From the NCBI GenBank assembly GCA_030065855.1, contig JASJCT010000074.1, positions 1 to 47,079 of the forward strand: a stretch of 47,079 bases of DNA, read 5' to 3'. The stretch comes from Myxococcota bacterium. GTDB taxonomy: Bacteria; Myxococcota_A; Polyangia; JAAYKL01. Under the pieces are notes generated by a model that made no database searches, was not told where the DNA came from, and saw only the letters and a list, made by a program, of their open reading frames with translations. The number at the start of each line of letters is the position of its first letter. Position 1 is the first letter of the stretch. Position numbers and translations under genes: made by a program. Below, one piece after another: positions 1 to 7,255 of the stretch.

Positions 1-36
1 AATTGTTTTCAAAGGTAAAATTCGATTGGACGTGTC

Positions 37-68
37 AAAATCCCCCTAACCCCCTTTTTCAAGGGGGA
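37..68 (+). repeat. C/G-rich hairpin repeat unit (copy 1)
   Basis: An AT-rich left shoulder is followed by CCCCCTAAC and the stem CCCCC-TTTTTCAA-GGGGG (50-67). The same unit recurs at about 34508, 34550, 40714 and 40769, and shorter hairpins of the same kind occur at 132-147, 5359-5377 and 11349-11463. It lies downstream of the leftward DNA glycosylase gene. It is too short to encode anything. Confidence 0.7.
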
Positions 69-130
69 GATCCTTTACCCGGCATAAAAATAGCAAAAAT
101 CGCGACATTTGCCCTTAACCGAATGCCATT

Positions 131-157
131 GCCCTTTGCGCAAGGGGGAGAATCATT
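131..157 (+). repeat. C/G-rich hairpin repeat unit, short form
   Basis: CCCTT-TGCGC-AAGGG forms a short palindrome followed by GGAGAATCATT. It resembles the right half of the unit at 37-68 and is probably a degenerate second copy. A separate inverted repeat, AAGGGGTG (180-187) and CACCCCTT (204-211), overlaps the stop codon of the neighbouring glycosylase gene. That one has no T-run and is a weak terminator candidate. Confidence 0.45.
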
Positions 158-202
158 CGCTAATTCTCGGTTAACACCTAAGGGGTGCAGACCCCATTTC
201 AT

Positions 203-1108
203 TCACCCCTTGCCCCCCCTTCGTGACTCGAGCTCGTCCAGGGTCTTTGGCCAATCCTTTTTGAGCAACCTGGAAAGCGCCCTGTCAGCAAGAAGATTGC
301 CCTGGTTTTGACATGTTGCGCAGTAATTGCACTCATTTTCTGCGTAGCGAATCCGCTGTATGGGAGCGCCACAGGTGGGACACGGCTTTCGATACCGACC
401 GTGTACGGCCATTTTATCGTGAAAAGCGGTTACCTTCTCTGGGAAGCTGTTCCCGGTCTCTTTCTTTAACCGCGCAATCCAGTCTTCTAACGTCTTCTGA
501 CTCGCCTTATACAGCCGCTTTATCTCCGCGGTAGTTAGCCTTGAGGTAAGGCGCATGGGGGAGAGTTCAGCGCAAAATAGAATCTCATCGGAATAGGCAT
601 TGCCAATACCGCTAAAGAGCCGTTGATCAGTTAGCGCACGTTTCAATGTTCGGTTTTCCAGCAGTAATTGCCTCTTGAACTGCACGTGGCTCGCTTCCAG
701 AATTTCGATCCCTGCTGGTCGAAACGCCTCTAGCGCAGCGCGCCCCTGTATCACGTGCAACGAGGCCCTTTTTTTGGTGCTGGCTTCGGTCATCAGCAGT
801 GTCCCGTCTTGAAAATCAAACGCCGCCAACCCCACCCTACCAGGAATGCCGGCTCCTTTTTTAGACCAGCGAAGCCGTCCAGAGACCATGAGATGCAGCA
901 CCAAAAACAGGTCATCCTCGAGCGCAACGGCGATGCGCTTGCCCATCCGCTCAATGCCGCGCACTGCCTTTCCGAAAACAGCTGCTAGGGGCGGGTCCAC
1001 AGTGCGTAGCAGGAAATGGCTCTTTAAGCGCACCTCAGCAAGCGTGCGATCCAATGTCCGAATCCTAAGCGCGTCGATATACACGGCGATGTCCGGAAGC
1101 TCTGGCAT
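203..1108 (-). CDS. Fpg/Nei-family DNA glycosylase (formamidopyrimidine-DNA glycosylase-like)
   Basis: Base-excision-repair glycosylase/AP lyase of the Fpg (MutM) family, expected to remove oxidised purines such as 8-oxoguanine. The protein begins MPELPD, so after Met removal Pro is the catalytic N-terminus with the conserved Glu next to it. A helix-two-turn-helix signature (QRLFSGIGNAYSDEILF) lies near residue 170. The C-terminus has the zinc finger C243-x2-C246-x16-C263-x2-C266, with an extra Cys at 260. At 301 residues it is about 30 longer than E. coli Fpg; most of the excess is a basic tail after the finger. The start is fixed by the family N-terminus. No good Shine-Dalgarno is seen. Repair of oxidised DNA fits the oxidative-stress genes next door, but it is divergent from them and not in their operon. 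Fpg or a Nei-like relative cannot be separated by eye. Confidence 0.9.
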   Translation of the reverse strand: MPELPDIAVYIDALRIRTLDRTLAEVRLKSHFLLRTVDPPLAAVFGKAVRGIERMGKRIAVALEDDLFLVLHLMVSGRLRWSKKGAGIPGRVGLAAFDFQDGTLLMTEASTKKRASLHVIQGRAALEAFRPAGIEILEASHVQFKRQLLLENRTLKRALTDQRLFSGIGNAYSDEILFCAELSPMRLTSRLTTAEIKRLYKASQKTLEDWIARLKKETGNSFPEKVTAFHDKMAVHGRYRKPCPTCGAPIQRIRYAENECNYCATCQNQGNLLADRALSRLLKKDWPKTLDELESRRGGKG

Positions 1109-1207
1109 AGGAGGAGTTTAGTTTGTTGCGTTCATGTGGACAAGCTGACTTGGAGAGGTCGGGGTGGCAGAACTGAATGGTGTCCGTTCCCAAACGGTTA
1201 TTGTAGA

Positions 1208-1243
1208 TGTCTCATCTGGCTGTCCCGCGATACAAAATGAGAC
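1208..1243 (+). promoter_or_regulatory. Putative enhancer-binding-protein site (UAS 1)
   Basis: TGTCTCATC (1208-1216), four bases, TGTCCCGCGATACA (1221-1234), then ATGAGAC (1237-1243). The first and last parts are inverted relative to each other. The first 27 bases match the motif at 11268-11294 at 22 of 27 positions with identical spacing. It sits about 100 bp upstream of the sigma-54-like promoter at 1330-1346, the usual place for an activator of the NtrC class. The identity of the regulator is unknown and no such activator is encoded in this window. Confidence 0.6.
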
Positions 1244-1329
1244 GAAATCCCGTGTTTATAAAAAAATGTAGATGATACACCTAAATTCAAATGTCCGAAT
1301 TTATTTAGTAATATTGGCCACATGGCGGG

Positions 1330-1346
1330 TGGCATAGGTCCTGCAT
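1330..1346 (+). promoter_or_regulatory. Sigma-54-type promoter (P1) of the rightward stress operon
   Basis: TGGCATAGGTCCTGCAT has GG (1331-1332) and GC (1343-1344) separated by exactly ten bases, as the -24/-12 class requires. It matches the TGGCAC-N5-TTGC consensus at most positions, but the -12 box is CTGC instead of TTGC. Transcription would start near 1356, about 48 nt before the first gene at 1404. The matching motif at 1208-1234 upstream supports the call. Confidence 0.55.
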
Positions 1347-1403
1347 TGCCCTACACCCGATTGGTGGTTCGTTCTTGTTTCTAAGATAGGGGACAACGGA
1401 AAC

Positions 1404-1610
1404 ATGGCATCAGCATTTAATGAAAATTTGCTAAAAACCATCCGCTTGACCCGGGAAATGTTGGCTGTTGCAGATGAAGGAGACCGGGATCGGGATGACG
1501 ACTCATGTGGTATCATCTACGGCATCCTGAGAGATACGGCCTATCGCATCCGAAACCTAGTGGAGGCCGAGTGCGAGAAACACAGACAGGTAGGTAAGTG
1601 GGATGTATAA
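1404..1610 (+). CDS. Small conserved-looking protein of unknown function, first gene of the stress operon
   Basis: A 68-residue acidic protein without signal peptide or membrane segment; it contains one internal Cys in a DDDSCGIIYGI stretch and another near the C-terminus (EAECEKH). I do not recognise the family. I accept it as a gene because it starts about 48 nt after the predicted sigma-54 start site, ends 34 nt before the peroxiredoxin gene, and fills the leader of the operon. Its ribosome-binding site is weak. It is mostly helical by composition and could be a small regulatory or redox-binding partner, but that is a guess. A reverse-strand open frame over the same bases is judged a shadow. 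Confidence 0.6.
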   Translation: MASAFNENLLKTIRLTREMLAVADEGDRDRDDDSCGIIYGILRDTAYRIRNLVEAECEKHRQVGKWDV

Positions 1611-1644
1611 TGCTCAAAACTGAGCAAACAGAAAGGAGCAACAA

Positions 1645-2232
1645 ATGTCTCTGGTAACACAGGAAGCACCGAACTTTAAGGCCCAAGCAGTTTTTGAAAA
1701 AAACGAAATCAAGGAATTGGACTTGGCCAGCTATCGCGGCAAGTACGTGGTTTTGTTTTTCTACCCATTGGATTTTACGTTTGTCTGCCCTTCAGAGATA
1801 ATCGCTTTTGACAAAGCACTCGATGCATTCAAGGAGAAAAACGCAGAGGTGATCGGTGTCTCAATTGACTCCCAGTTCACCCACTTTGCATGGCGCAATA
1901 CGCCTGTGGAAAACGGCGGCATCGGCCAGATTCGCTATCCACTGGTATCTGACTTGAGCAAGCGCATCTCCCGAGACTTTGGCGTGCTCGTGAACGATTC
2001 GGTCGCCTTGAGAGGCCTCTTCCTTATCGACAGGGAAGGTGTTGTGCGGCACGAGCTCGTCAATGATTTATCCCTGGGGCGCAGTGTGGAGGAGGCACTT
2101 CGGGTGCTTACTGCCCTTCAGTTTACAGAAGAGCACGGGGAAGTGTGCCCGGCCGATTGGCATGAAGGCGAAGACGCTATGAAACCAACAGCAGACGGCG
2201 TGGCTGCTTATTTATCCAAGCACGCAAAGTAA
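1645..2232 (+). CDS. 2-Cys peroxiredoxin (AhpC/TSA family)
   Basis: Thiol peroxidase reducing H2O2, organic hydroperoxides and possibly peroxynitrite, in the cytoplasm. The 195-residue length is typical of the AhpC/Prx1 class. The peroxidatic motif FYPLDFTFVCPSE places Cys48, and the resolving motif GEVCPADW places Cys168, so it is a typical 2-Cys enzyme forming head-to-tail dimers. A clear AAAGGAG lies just before the ATG. It is the second gene of the sigma-54-preceded operon, ahead of a ferritin-like protein and superoxide reductase, so it would remove the peroxide those enzymes produce. Its reductant (AhpF or a thioredoxin) is not encoded nearby. Confidence 0.95.
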   Translation: MSLVTQEAPNFKAQAVFEKNEIKELDLASYRGKYVVLFFYPLDFTFVCPSEIIAFDKALDAFKEKNAEVIGVSIDSQFTHFAWRNTPVENGGIGQIRYPLVSDLSKRISRDFGVLVNDSVALRGLFLIDREGVVRHELVNDLSLGRSVEEALRVLTALQFTEEHGEVCPADWHEGEDAMKPTADGVAAYLSKHAK

Positions 2233-2265
2233 AGAATATCTGAAAAAATCACAAAAGGAGGTACC

Positions 2266-2706
2266 ATGTCCACCAAGGAAGCACAGGAAAAGATCGTCGC
2301 AAACGTCAGGAAATGGAAGAAAATCGAAAACGCCGCTGTTGCATCGACCGCAAGGGTCATTGAAAAAACAGAAAATCCCATCGTCCGCCTGGTGATGGAA
2401 ATTATCGGACGGGATTCTCAGATGCATCACCGAATCCAGGAACTTATCGAAGATAGCCTCACCACAAAGGCCATCGCAATCTCACCCGAAGAAGTGGGCG
2501 AGGTGTGGGGCCTCATTGAGAAGCATCTCGAAATCGAAAAGCAGACCGTTGCCCTGGCCAAATCCTGCTTGCAGGAGATAGAGGGTAAAAAGGGGATGCT
2601 AGTGCAGGCATACCTGCTGGAATATCTATTAAAGGACGAAGAAAAGCACGACACCATCTTAGAAAAGCTCATCGAAGTGAAAAAAGGGATGTATCCCTAC
2701 GGCTAG
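2266..2706 (+). CDS. Ferritin-like di-iron domain protein
   Basis: A 146-residue all-helical protein with two half-motifs of the ferritin/rubrerythrin four-helix bundle: a Glu (KKIENAAV) with a later His-rich DSQMHHR in the first half, and a Glu (IEKHLEIE) with DEEKHD (E-x2-H) in the second. The first half lacks a clean E-x2-H, so one iron site may be altered. There is no rubredoxin domain. A perfect AGGAGG stands six bases before the start. Its position between peroxiredoxin and desulfoferrodoxin suggests a role in iron handling or peroxide reduction under oxygen stress; the activity itself is inferred. Single Cys in the second half. Confidence 0.75.
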   Translation: MSTKEAQEKIVANVRKWKKIENAAVASTARVIEKTENPIVRLVMEIIGRDSQMHHRIQELIEDSLTTKAIAISPEEVGEVWGLIEKHLEIEKQTVALAKSCLQEIEGKKGMLVQAYLLEYLLKDEEKHDTILEKLIEVKKGMYPYG

Positions 2707-2760
2707 GCTGCTAAAACCCACTATAGTTGTAGTACCGACACAAACAAAGGAGAGGAACTG

Positions 2761-3138
2761 ATGGCAACAACCAGACTTCAAGTGTTTAAGTGCGAACTGT
2801 GCGGCAATATGGTCGAGTCTATTCACGCTGGTCCGGGTGAGCTCGTTTGCTGCGGTCAGCCGATGACCCTTTTTAACGAGAACACAGTAGATGCGGCCAA
2901 GGAAAAGCACGTGCCCGTGGTCGAGGCTATCGCAGGCGGCTTTCGGGTCAAAGTTGGCGATGTGGCCCACCCCATGGCAAAAGACCATCATATCGAATGG
3001 ATTGAGCTCATCGCCGGTGACAAGGCCTATCGAGAATTCTTGGCGCCGGAGAGTGCTCCTGAGGCGACCTTTCTCGTCGATGCCAAAGATATTACCGTAA
3101 GGGCCTACTGCAACTTGCATGGCCTTTGGAAAAATTAA
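2761..3138 (+). CDS. dfx: Desulfoferrodoxin (class I superoxide reductase)
   Basis: Non-haem iron superoxide reductase, converting superoxide to H2O2 without making O2, a hallmark of anaerobes. The N-terminal desulforedoxin-type centre I has C11-x2-C14 and the C30-C31 pair. Centre II ligands are all present: E48-K49-H50, H70, H76, C117 and H120 (CNLHGLWK at the C-terminus). The 125-residue length is exactly that of the two-iron class. A strong ribosome-binding site (AAAGGAGAGG) precedes the ATG. The upstream peroxiredoxin and downstream rubrerythrin-like protein could dispose of the peroxide produced. The electron donor, usually rubredoxin, is not in the operon. Confidence 0.96.
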   Translation: MATTRLQVFKCELCGNMVESIHAGPGELVCCGQPMTLFNENTVDAAKEKHVPVVEAIAGGFRVKVGDVAHPMAKDHHIEWIELIAGDKAYREFLAPESAPEATFLVDAKDITVRAYCNLHGLWKN

Positions 3139-3209
3139 ATTGGCCAACGCTGAGTTGAACCCGGATGGACGACCCCGACCCAAGCGTCGCCGTATAAGGG
3201 AGAATGTGA

Positions 3210-3704
3210 ATGAGTCCTGCGCTAAATGCCGAAGAGATACTGGAAGTCGCTGTCCACATAGAACGGACCGGGTCTGCGTACTACCGCCGAGCCGCAAAGC
3301 TCGTCGAAGACCCCGCCGCTAAAGAAATGCTAACCGGGCTCGCTAAAATGGAGGATTCCCACGAGCTGTTGTTTGAGAACATGCGCGCAGATCCAGGGAT
3401 CTTATCCCAGCTCATCGGAGATCCCAATGGGGAAGCTGCGAGCTACCTCCATGCGTTTGCCGACGACCAGGTATTCCCAGCAGCCCCAGACCCTCAGATT
3501 CAGTCGGGTATCTCACTCCAAGATGTGCTGAGACACGCCATCTCAATGGAGCTTAAATCCATTGCCTTTTACCACGGTATTCAGAGCGCTATGCGCTCAG
3601 ATGCGCAAAACCAGAAAATAGCCGACATCATTCGGGAGGAACGTCAGCATGTGACGATCCTCAGTCAGCATCTCGTATCCGTGCTCGCCCAGAGCTCGCG
3701 CTAA
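3210..3704 (+). CDS. Rubrerythrin-like ferritin-family protein
   Basis: A 164-residue protein with two repeats of the rubrerythrin di-iron motif: Glu (HIERTGSAYYRRA) with MEDSHE (E-x2-H), and Glu (SMELKSIAFY) with REERQH (E-x2-H). It lacks the C-terminal rubredoxin domain of classical rubrerythrin, so it needs another electron donor or has a storage or sensing role. It is closely similar in layout to the protein at 10033-10548 and less so to 10580-11095. It is the last gene of the rightward operon; its stop codon overlaps the stop of the convergent membrane-protein gene (3701). AAGGGAG precedes the start. Confidence 0.85.
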   Translation: MSPALNAEEILEVAVHIERTGSAYYRRAAKLVEDPAAKEMLTGLAKMEDSHELLFENMRADPGILSQLIGDPNGEAASYLHAFADDQVFPAAPDPQIQSGISLQDVLRHAISMELKSIAFYHGIQSAMRSDAQNQKIADIIREERQHVTILSQHLVSVLAQSSR

Positions 3705-5329
3705 GGCGATATACGGCTTTTATACTCGGCTTTCTCGTAGGTCTCCATCTTCTTAACAAACGCCAGCGCCTTGCTCTGAGGCCATGTTTGACCCACCAGA
3801 CCGATAATGAGCACCAGCACGATCGTCGGAAGGAAGGTCCAAATAATGCCATCGGTCTTTTGCCTGCCCTTGGTTTGAGAGGCGCGGCGTCCGTAAGACA
3901 AAACAACACCTGCTGCGATGAACGTAAGGATCATTGCCGGCATGGCTGTGAAGAGGCCTGTATGTTCAGTCAACCGAGAGACCAGGTTGGGGGAGAGCAT
4001 TCCAGCGCCAATGGCGGGCAATACCACGTCCATGATGGGATTTTGAGCGCGCTCTGGAAGCTCTGGAAAGCATAGATGAACGACCTGATGGTAGAACACC
4101 CCACACAGTATGAGGCCGAGGGAAAGGCATTTGATAATGCTATTTGTGGCCGCCTGATCAATGGCAAAGGCCACGGCGATTGCCCCCCAAGCCATCATGG
4201 GGACGAGCAGTCTCGGACCAAATCCCCAGCCGCCGTGCCACATGCGAGCGCTAGAAATGAATAGGCAGTAATAGAGGCATGTCGATCCCAACAAGAGGCA
4301 AAGACCGCGTTGGCTGGTTCTCTGCCATGCGAAAAACAGACCCCAGGGCACCAAGAGAAACATCGGCGATGTGCTGAAAAGCCCGCGGTGCAAGCTAAAA
4401 AGACCGCCAATTGCGGCCTGGGCGTTGGGCACTGCAACCCCTGCTATACCTGCAGTGTGGTTGGCCTGCATCCATTGTTCCGACAGGTGGTGGTAGGATA
4501 GCTCAAACGGTCCGCCAAATGCTCGGTGATTGTAGGCGAGTAGCAGACCAACGAACACAGAAGCCCCCGAGCAGAAGCCGATGAGACGGCTGGGATGACG
4601 ATAGTGCCTGACGATGGTGTATGCGGCAAAAAAAATACAGGGTATTGCGGATTGATACTCGGTAATACCCGCCATACCCGCACTGATACCTGCGCCGGTA
4701 AGGCGCACCCCTCCGCTCCATTTGCGATCTCCAGTTTCCTCCCGTGCACTCTCAACCAGGAACAGGGCCAGGAGAAGGGCCACGGCGACAATCTGGTGGC
4801 CGAAAAAGGCCGTGCTGTAATGAAACGCCGATGTGCCCAGTATCCATCCGAGGCAAACGATCTTTGCCGTTGCGTCCCGCATACCCAACCGCATGATGCA
4901 TTGATGGAGCAGAAAAAAACCGACGAGCCCGAGCGGTATCATCAGCCAGGTTCGCATGAGGTTTACCAGGGAGACAATGGACCAATCCGCGGGCTCTGTA
5001 AATAATCGCACGGCACCGTAAAGGCCAGCCCCGAGCAAGCTCGCACCAGGTGCCTTGTCCGTGTAGTAGCGACCATTGATCCGGGCGATGTCAATCGGCT
5101 TGCCAAAGCGCGCCACTGGCCCATCAATAGAAAGGGTTCCCTCATCCACGAGGGCCACAGATAAATAGACCCGGGATCGCTCATTGGGCACGGTGATCTT
5201 AGAAAACATCCAAGAATAGGAAAGCAGAATCCCGACCAGTAGGCCCAGGGCCAAGTGCGCCCGCCACCCCGTGAGATTTCCAATGAGGTCCGCCGGCCCT
5301 GAGGCTGATTTGGAAAAAGATGTCTTCAT
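3701..5329 (-). CDS. Polytopic membrane protein, possibly a GT-C type glycosyltransferase
   Basis: About 542 residues with roughly a dozen hydrophobic segments spread over the chain and a short polar N-terminus, so an inner-membrane protein. After the first membrane segment comes a soluble loop with VDEGTLSIDGP and GRYYTDKAPGASLLG. The YxDKAPG loop is seen in uncharacterised glycosyltransferase-39-like membrane proteins, which use lipid-linked sugars; I rate that assignment low. I chose the ATG at 5329 because the longer open frame starts at a TTG inside the hairpin repeat at 5359-5377. No good ribosome-binding site is visible. It stands alone between the two stress operons, downstream of the chemoreceptor gene on the same strand with about 90 bp between, and may be cotranscribed with it. 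Confidence 0.7.
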   Translation of the reverse strand: MKTSFSKSASGPADLIGNLTGWRAHLALGLLVGILLSYSWMFSKITVPNERSRVYLSVALVDEGTLSIDGPVARFGKPIDIARINGRYYTDKAPGASLLGAGLYGAVRLFTEPADWSIVSLVNLMRTWLMIPLGLVGFFLLHQCIMRLGMRDATAKIVCLGWILGTSAFHYSTAFFGHQIVAVALLLALFLVESAREETGDRKWSGGVRLTGAGISAGMAGITEYQSAIPCIFFAAYTIVRHYRHPSRLIGFCSGASVFVGLLLAYNHRAFGGPFELSYHHLSEQWMQANHTAGIAGVAVPNAQAAIGGLFSLHRGLFSTSPMFLLVPWGLFFAWQRTSQRGLCLLLGSTCLYYCLFISSARMWHGGWGFGPRLLVPMMAWGAIAVAFAIDQAATNSIIKCLSLGLILCGVFYHQVVHLCFPELPERAQNPIMDVVLPAIGAGMLSPNLVSRLTEHTGLFTAMPAMILTFIAAGVVLSYGRRASQTKGRQKTDGIIWTFLPTIVLVLIIGLVGQTWPQSKALAFVKKMETYEKAEYKSRISP

Positions 5330-5358
5330 GTCAAAATGGGAACTAGTGCTCTGGATCT

Positions 5359-5377
5359 CCCCCTTTGGCAAAGGGGG
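5359..5377 (+). repeat. C/G-rich hairpin repeat (perfect 8-bp stem)
   Basis: CCCCCTTT-GGC-AAAGGGGG is a perfect 8-bp stem with a three-base loop. It lies between the chemoreceptor gene and the downstream membrane-protein gene, in the leader of the latter. It belongs to the same family as the units at 37-68, 34508-34582 and 40714-40802. Confidence 0.7.
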
Positions 5378-5418
5378 AATTTGTTATCCTCACCCGATAA
5401 ATTTCGTTTGACATGGCA

Positions 5419-7041
5419 CTAGCCGCGGTTGGTGGTGGGATCTTGTGGCGTAACACTCTCTTTATCGGGTATGCGCCAGACATCCACCAACTCGCTCAAG
5501 CGCTCAAAGGATTGGGTGAGCTCCTCTGTACTGGTGACGATATTGCGGCTGATGCCCTTGTTTTCCGTAGCAGTGGAGTTGATGTGTCCCATTGTCTCAT
5601 CGATCTGAGCCAATCCTTCGGTCTGTTCGTTGATGCTGGTTGCAATGACATTCGCGATATCCGAGTTCTCTCGTATTGCCTCGGCCAGATCATTCATGAT
5701 CGCACCGACGTTTGATATCATGAAGACGCCTTCTTCTGTGCGTTCCCTTCCACTTTGGGAGATCTCTACCATATTTTCGATGGCCCGACGAACCGCCGTG
5801 AGGGTTCTGGTAATCTGCAATGTCGCGTCTTTTGACTGCTGGGCCAGATCCTTTACTTCTCTTGCCACAACCGCGAATCCCGAACCGTATTCTCCGGCTT
5901 TGGCCGCTTCGATCGATGCGTTAATGGCCAGTATCTTTGACTGCTCGGCAATGCCGTTCACCGTCCTGATAATATTCCCCACCTCCTCCACCGATGAGAG
6001 CAGGTTTTGGCTCTTCTCCGAGATATTTTGAGAGTCTTCTTTGATTCTTGAGATAAACGAACTGGTGGATTCAACAGCCGCACGGCCTCTGATGGATCCC
6101 TCTGTGGTCTTTTCCGCTGCCTTTACAATATGGTTGGCGTTGACAGCCGCGCTCTTGCCGGTTTGGGCCATCTCCTCAATTGTGGCGGCGGTTCTGACAA
6201 TTGAGGCCGCCTGCTCATTGGCCGAACCTGCCAAGTGATTCATCGAGTCTGAAACATCTTTTGCGATGTTGGTAATATCCACCATGAGCCTCTTAATCGC
6301 GAACACCTGTTGCTGAAGCGCCGTGGCCATGGCCTTTACCGATTCTGTCAGTCGATTCGTCTCGGCAGACCCTTTGACTTCGATGTCAATTTGTTTAAGG
6401 TCGCCGCTTGCGATGCGCTGGGCTGCGGACACCAACGCGAGTATTGGCTTGGCCGTTCTATGTCCGATAAAGTAGGTCAGCCCCATGATAAAAGCAAAGC
6501 AGACAAGCGCCCCGATCAGACTTCCCCCAAGCAGGTTGGATTTAAATTTATAGTAGCTCGAAAGTGATTCAGCCAAAATAACATATCCCAAAGGCTTCTC
6601 ATCTCCATCTCCGCTCGACTCAGATGCCACGGGAACGACCGAGACGATCAGGCGCAGGTGATCATTCCGCGCTGAATCGGCCTTGTCGAGATTGCTGAAT
6701 GATCCGATGAGCTGCTTGGCTTCGACCTTTTGTCCAACCTCCGCGATGGCATTGCCGTCTGCGTCGAGAACAGAGATGAGATGCGCGCTATCCATTTTTT
6801 CCATAAATCCATTTAGTTTTGCTTGGATTTCATCGCCCATTTTTGCCGCAAGCTCGAACGAAATGTCACTTTGAATGGTCTTTGCGTTGGACATCGCTCG
6901 GGTTTCCAAAGCGCCAAACACCTCCTGGTCAATGCGGCTAAAGACGCTGATGCTGCTGACAATCAGAACCACAGCCAGGCCAATCCAGCCCAGCATCACC
7001 CCCATTGTCAGCCTCCACTTCAGCGACCCGAGGAAATTCAT
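5419..7041 (-). CDS. Methyl-accepting chemotaxis protein
   Basis: A 540-residue chemoreceptor with a membrane segment at about 12-33, a periplasmic sensor region of about 135 residues, a second membrane segment at about 171-192, a HAMP domain to about 245, and a long coiled-coil signalling domain. The hairpin tip that binds CheA/CheW is readable as EQSKILAINASIEAAKAGE around residue 375-395. No C-terminal CheR/CheB-binding pentapeptide is present. GGAGGG precedes the ATG. No che genes are nearby, so it would feed a chemosensory array encoded elsewhere. The ligand is unknown; its location between two oxygen-stress operons makes a redox or oxygen-related signal conceivable but unproven. Confidence 0.95.
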   Translation of the reverse strand: MNFLGSLKWRLTMGVMLGWIGLAVVLIVSSISVFSRIDQEVFGALETRAMSNAKTIQSDISFELAAKMGDEIQAKLNGFMEKMDSAHLISVLDADGNAIAEVGQKVEAKQLIGSFSNLDKADSARNDHLRLIVSVVPVASESSGDGDEKPLGYVILAESLSSYYKFKSNLLGGSLIGALVCFAFIMGLTYFIGHRTAKPILALVSAAQRIASGDLKQIDIEVKGSAETNRLTESVKAMATALQQQVFAIKRLMVDITNIAKDVSDSMNHLAGSANEQAASIVRTAATIEEMAQTGKSAAVNANHIVKAAEKTTEGSIRGRAAVESTSSFISRIKEDSQNISEKSQNLLSSVEEVGNIIRTVNGIAEQSKILAINASIEAAKAGEYGSGFAVVAREVKDLAQQSKDATLQITRTLTAVRRAIENMVEISQSGRERTEEGVFMISNVGAIMNDLAEAIRENSDIANVIATSINEQTEGLAQIDETMGHINSTATENKGISRNIVTSTEELTQSFERLSELVDVWRIPDKESVTPQDPTTNRG

Positions 7042-7083
7042 AGTGCCCTCCAGAGCGGTTTTTCTCTAGCATGCAGTCCTATA

Positions 7084-7112
7084 ATTTTAGAACAAGTTGT
7101 TTCGTTGTCCAA
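7084..7112 (-). promoter_or_regulatory. Sigma-70-type promoter for the chemoreceptor gene
   Basis: Reading leftward, TTGGAC (-35) and TAAAAT (-10) are separated by 17 bases, about 45 bp before the start codon at 7041. This suggests the chemoreceptor is transcribed on its own and not as the tail of the flavodiiron operon, which ends 214 bp upstream at 7256. Confidence 0.45.
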
Positions 7113-7255
7113 AATTTATCGCTGTCTTTGCCTATATTTACCTCGGTTCATGCTGCAGCGTGTGCTGCTATATTTGCGCCTCTTTTTGACAACATGTTTT
7201 GCCGAAACAATGGGGCGCATTGTGGTGTCGTGGAGATCTGGAATATTATGAAAAG

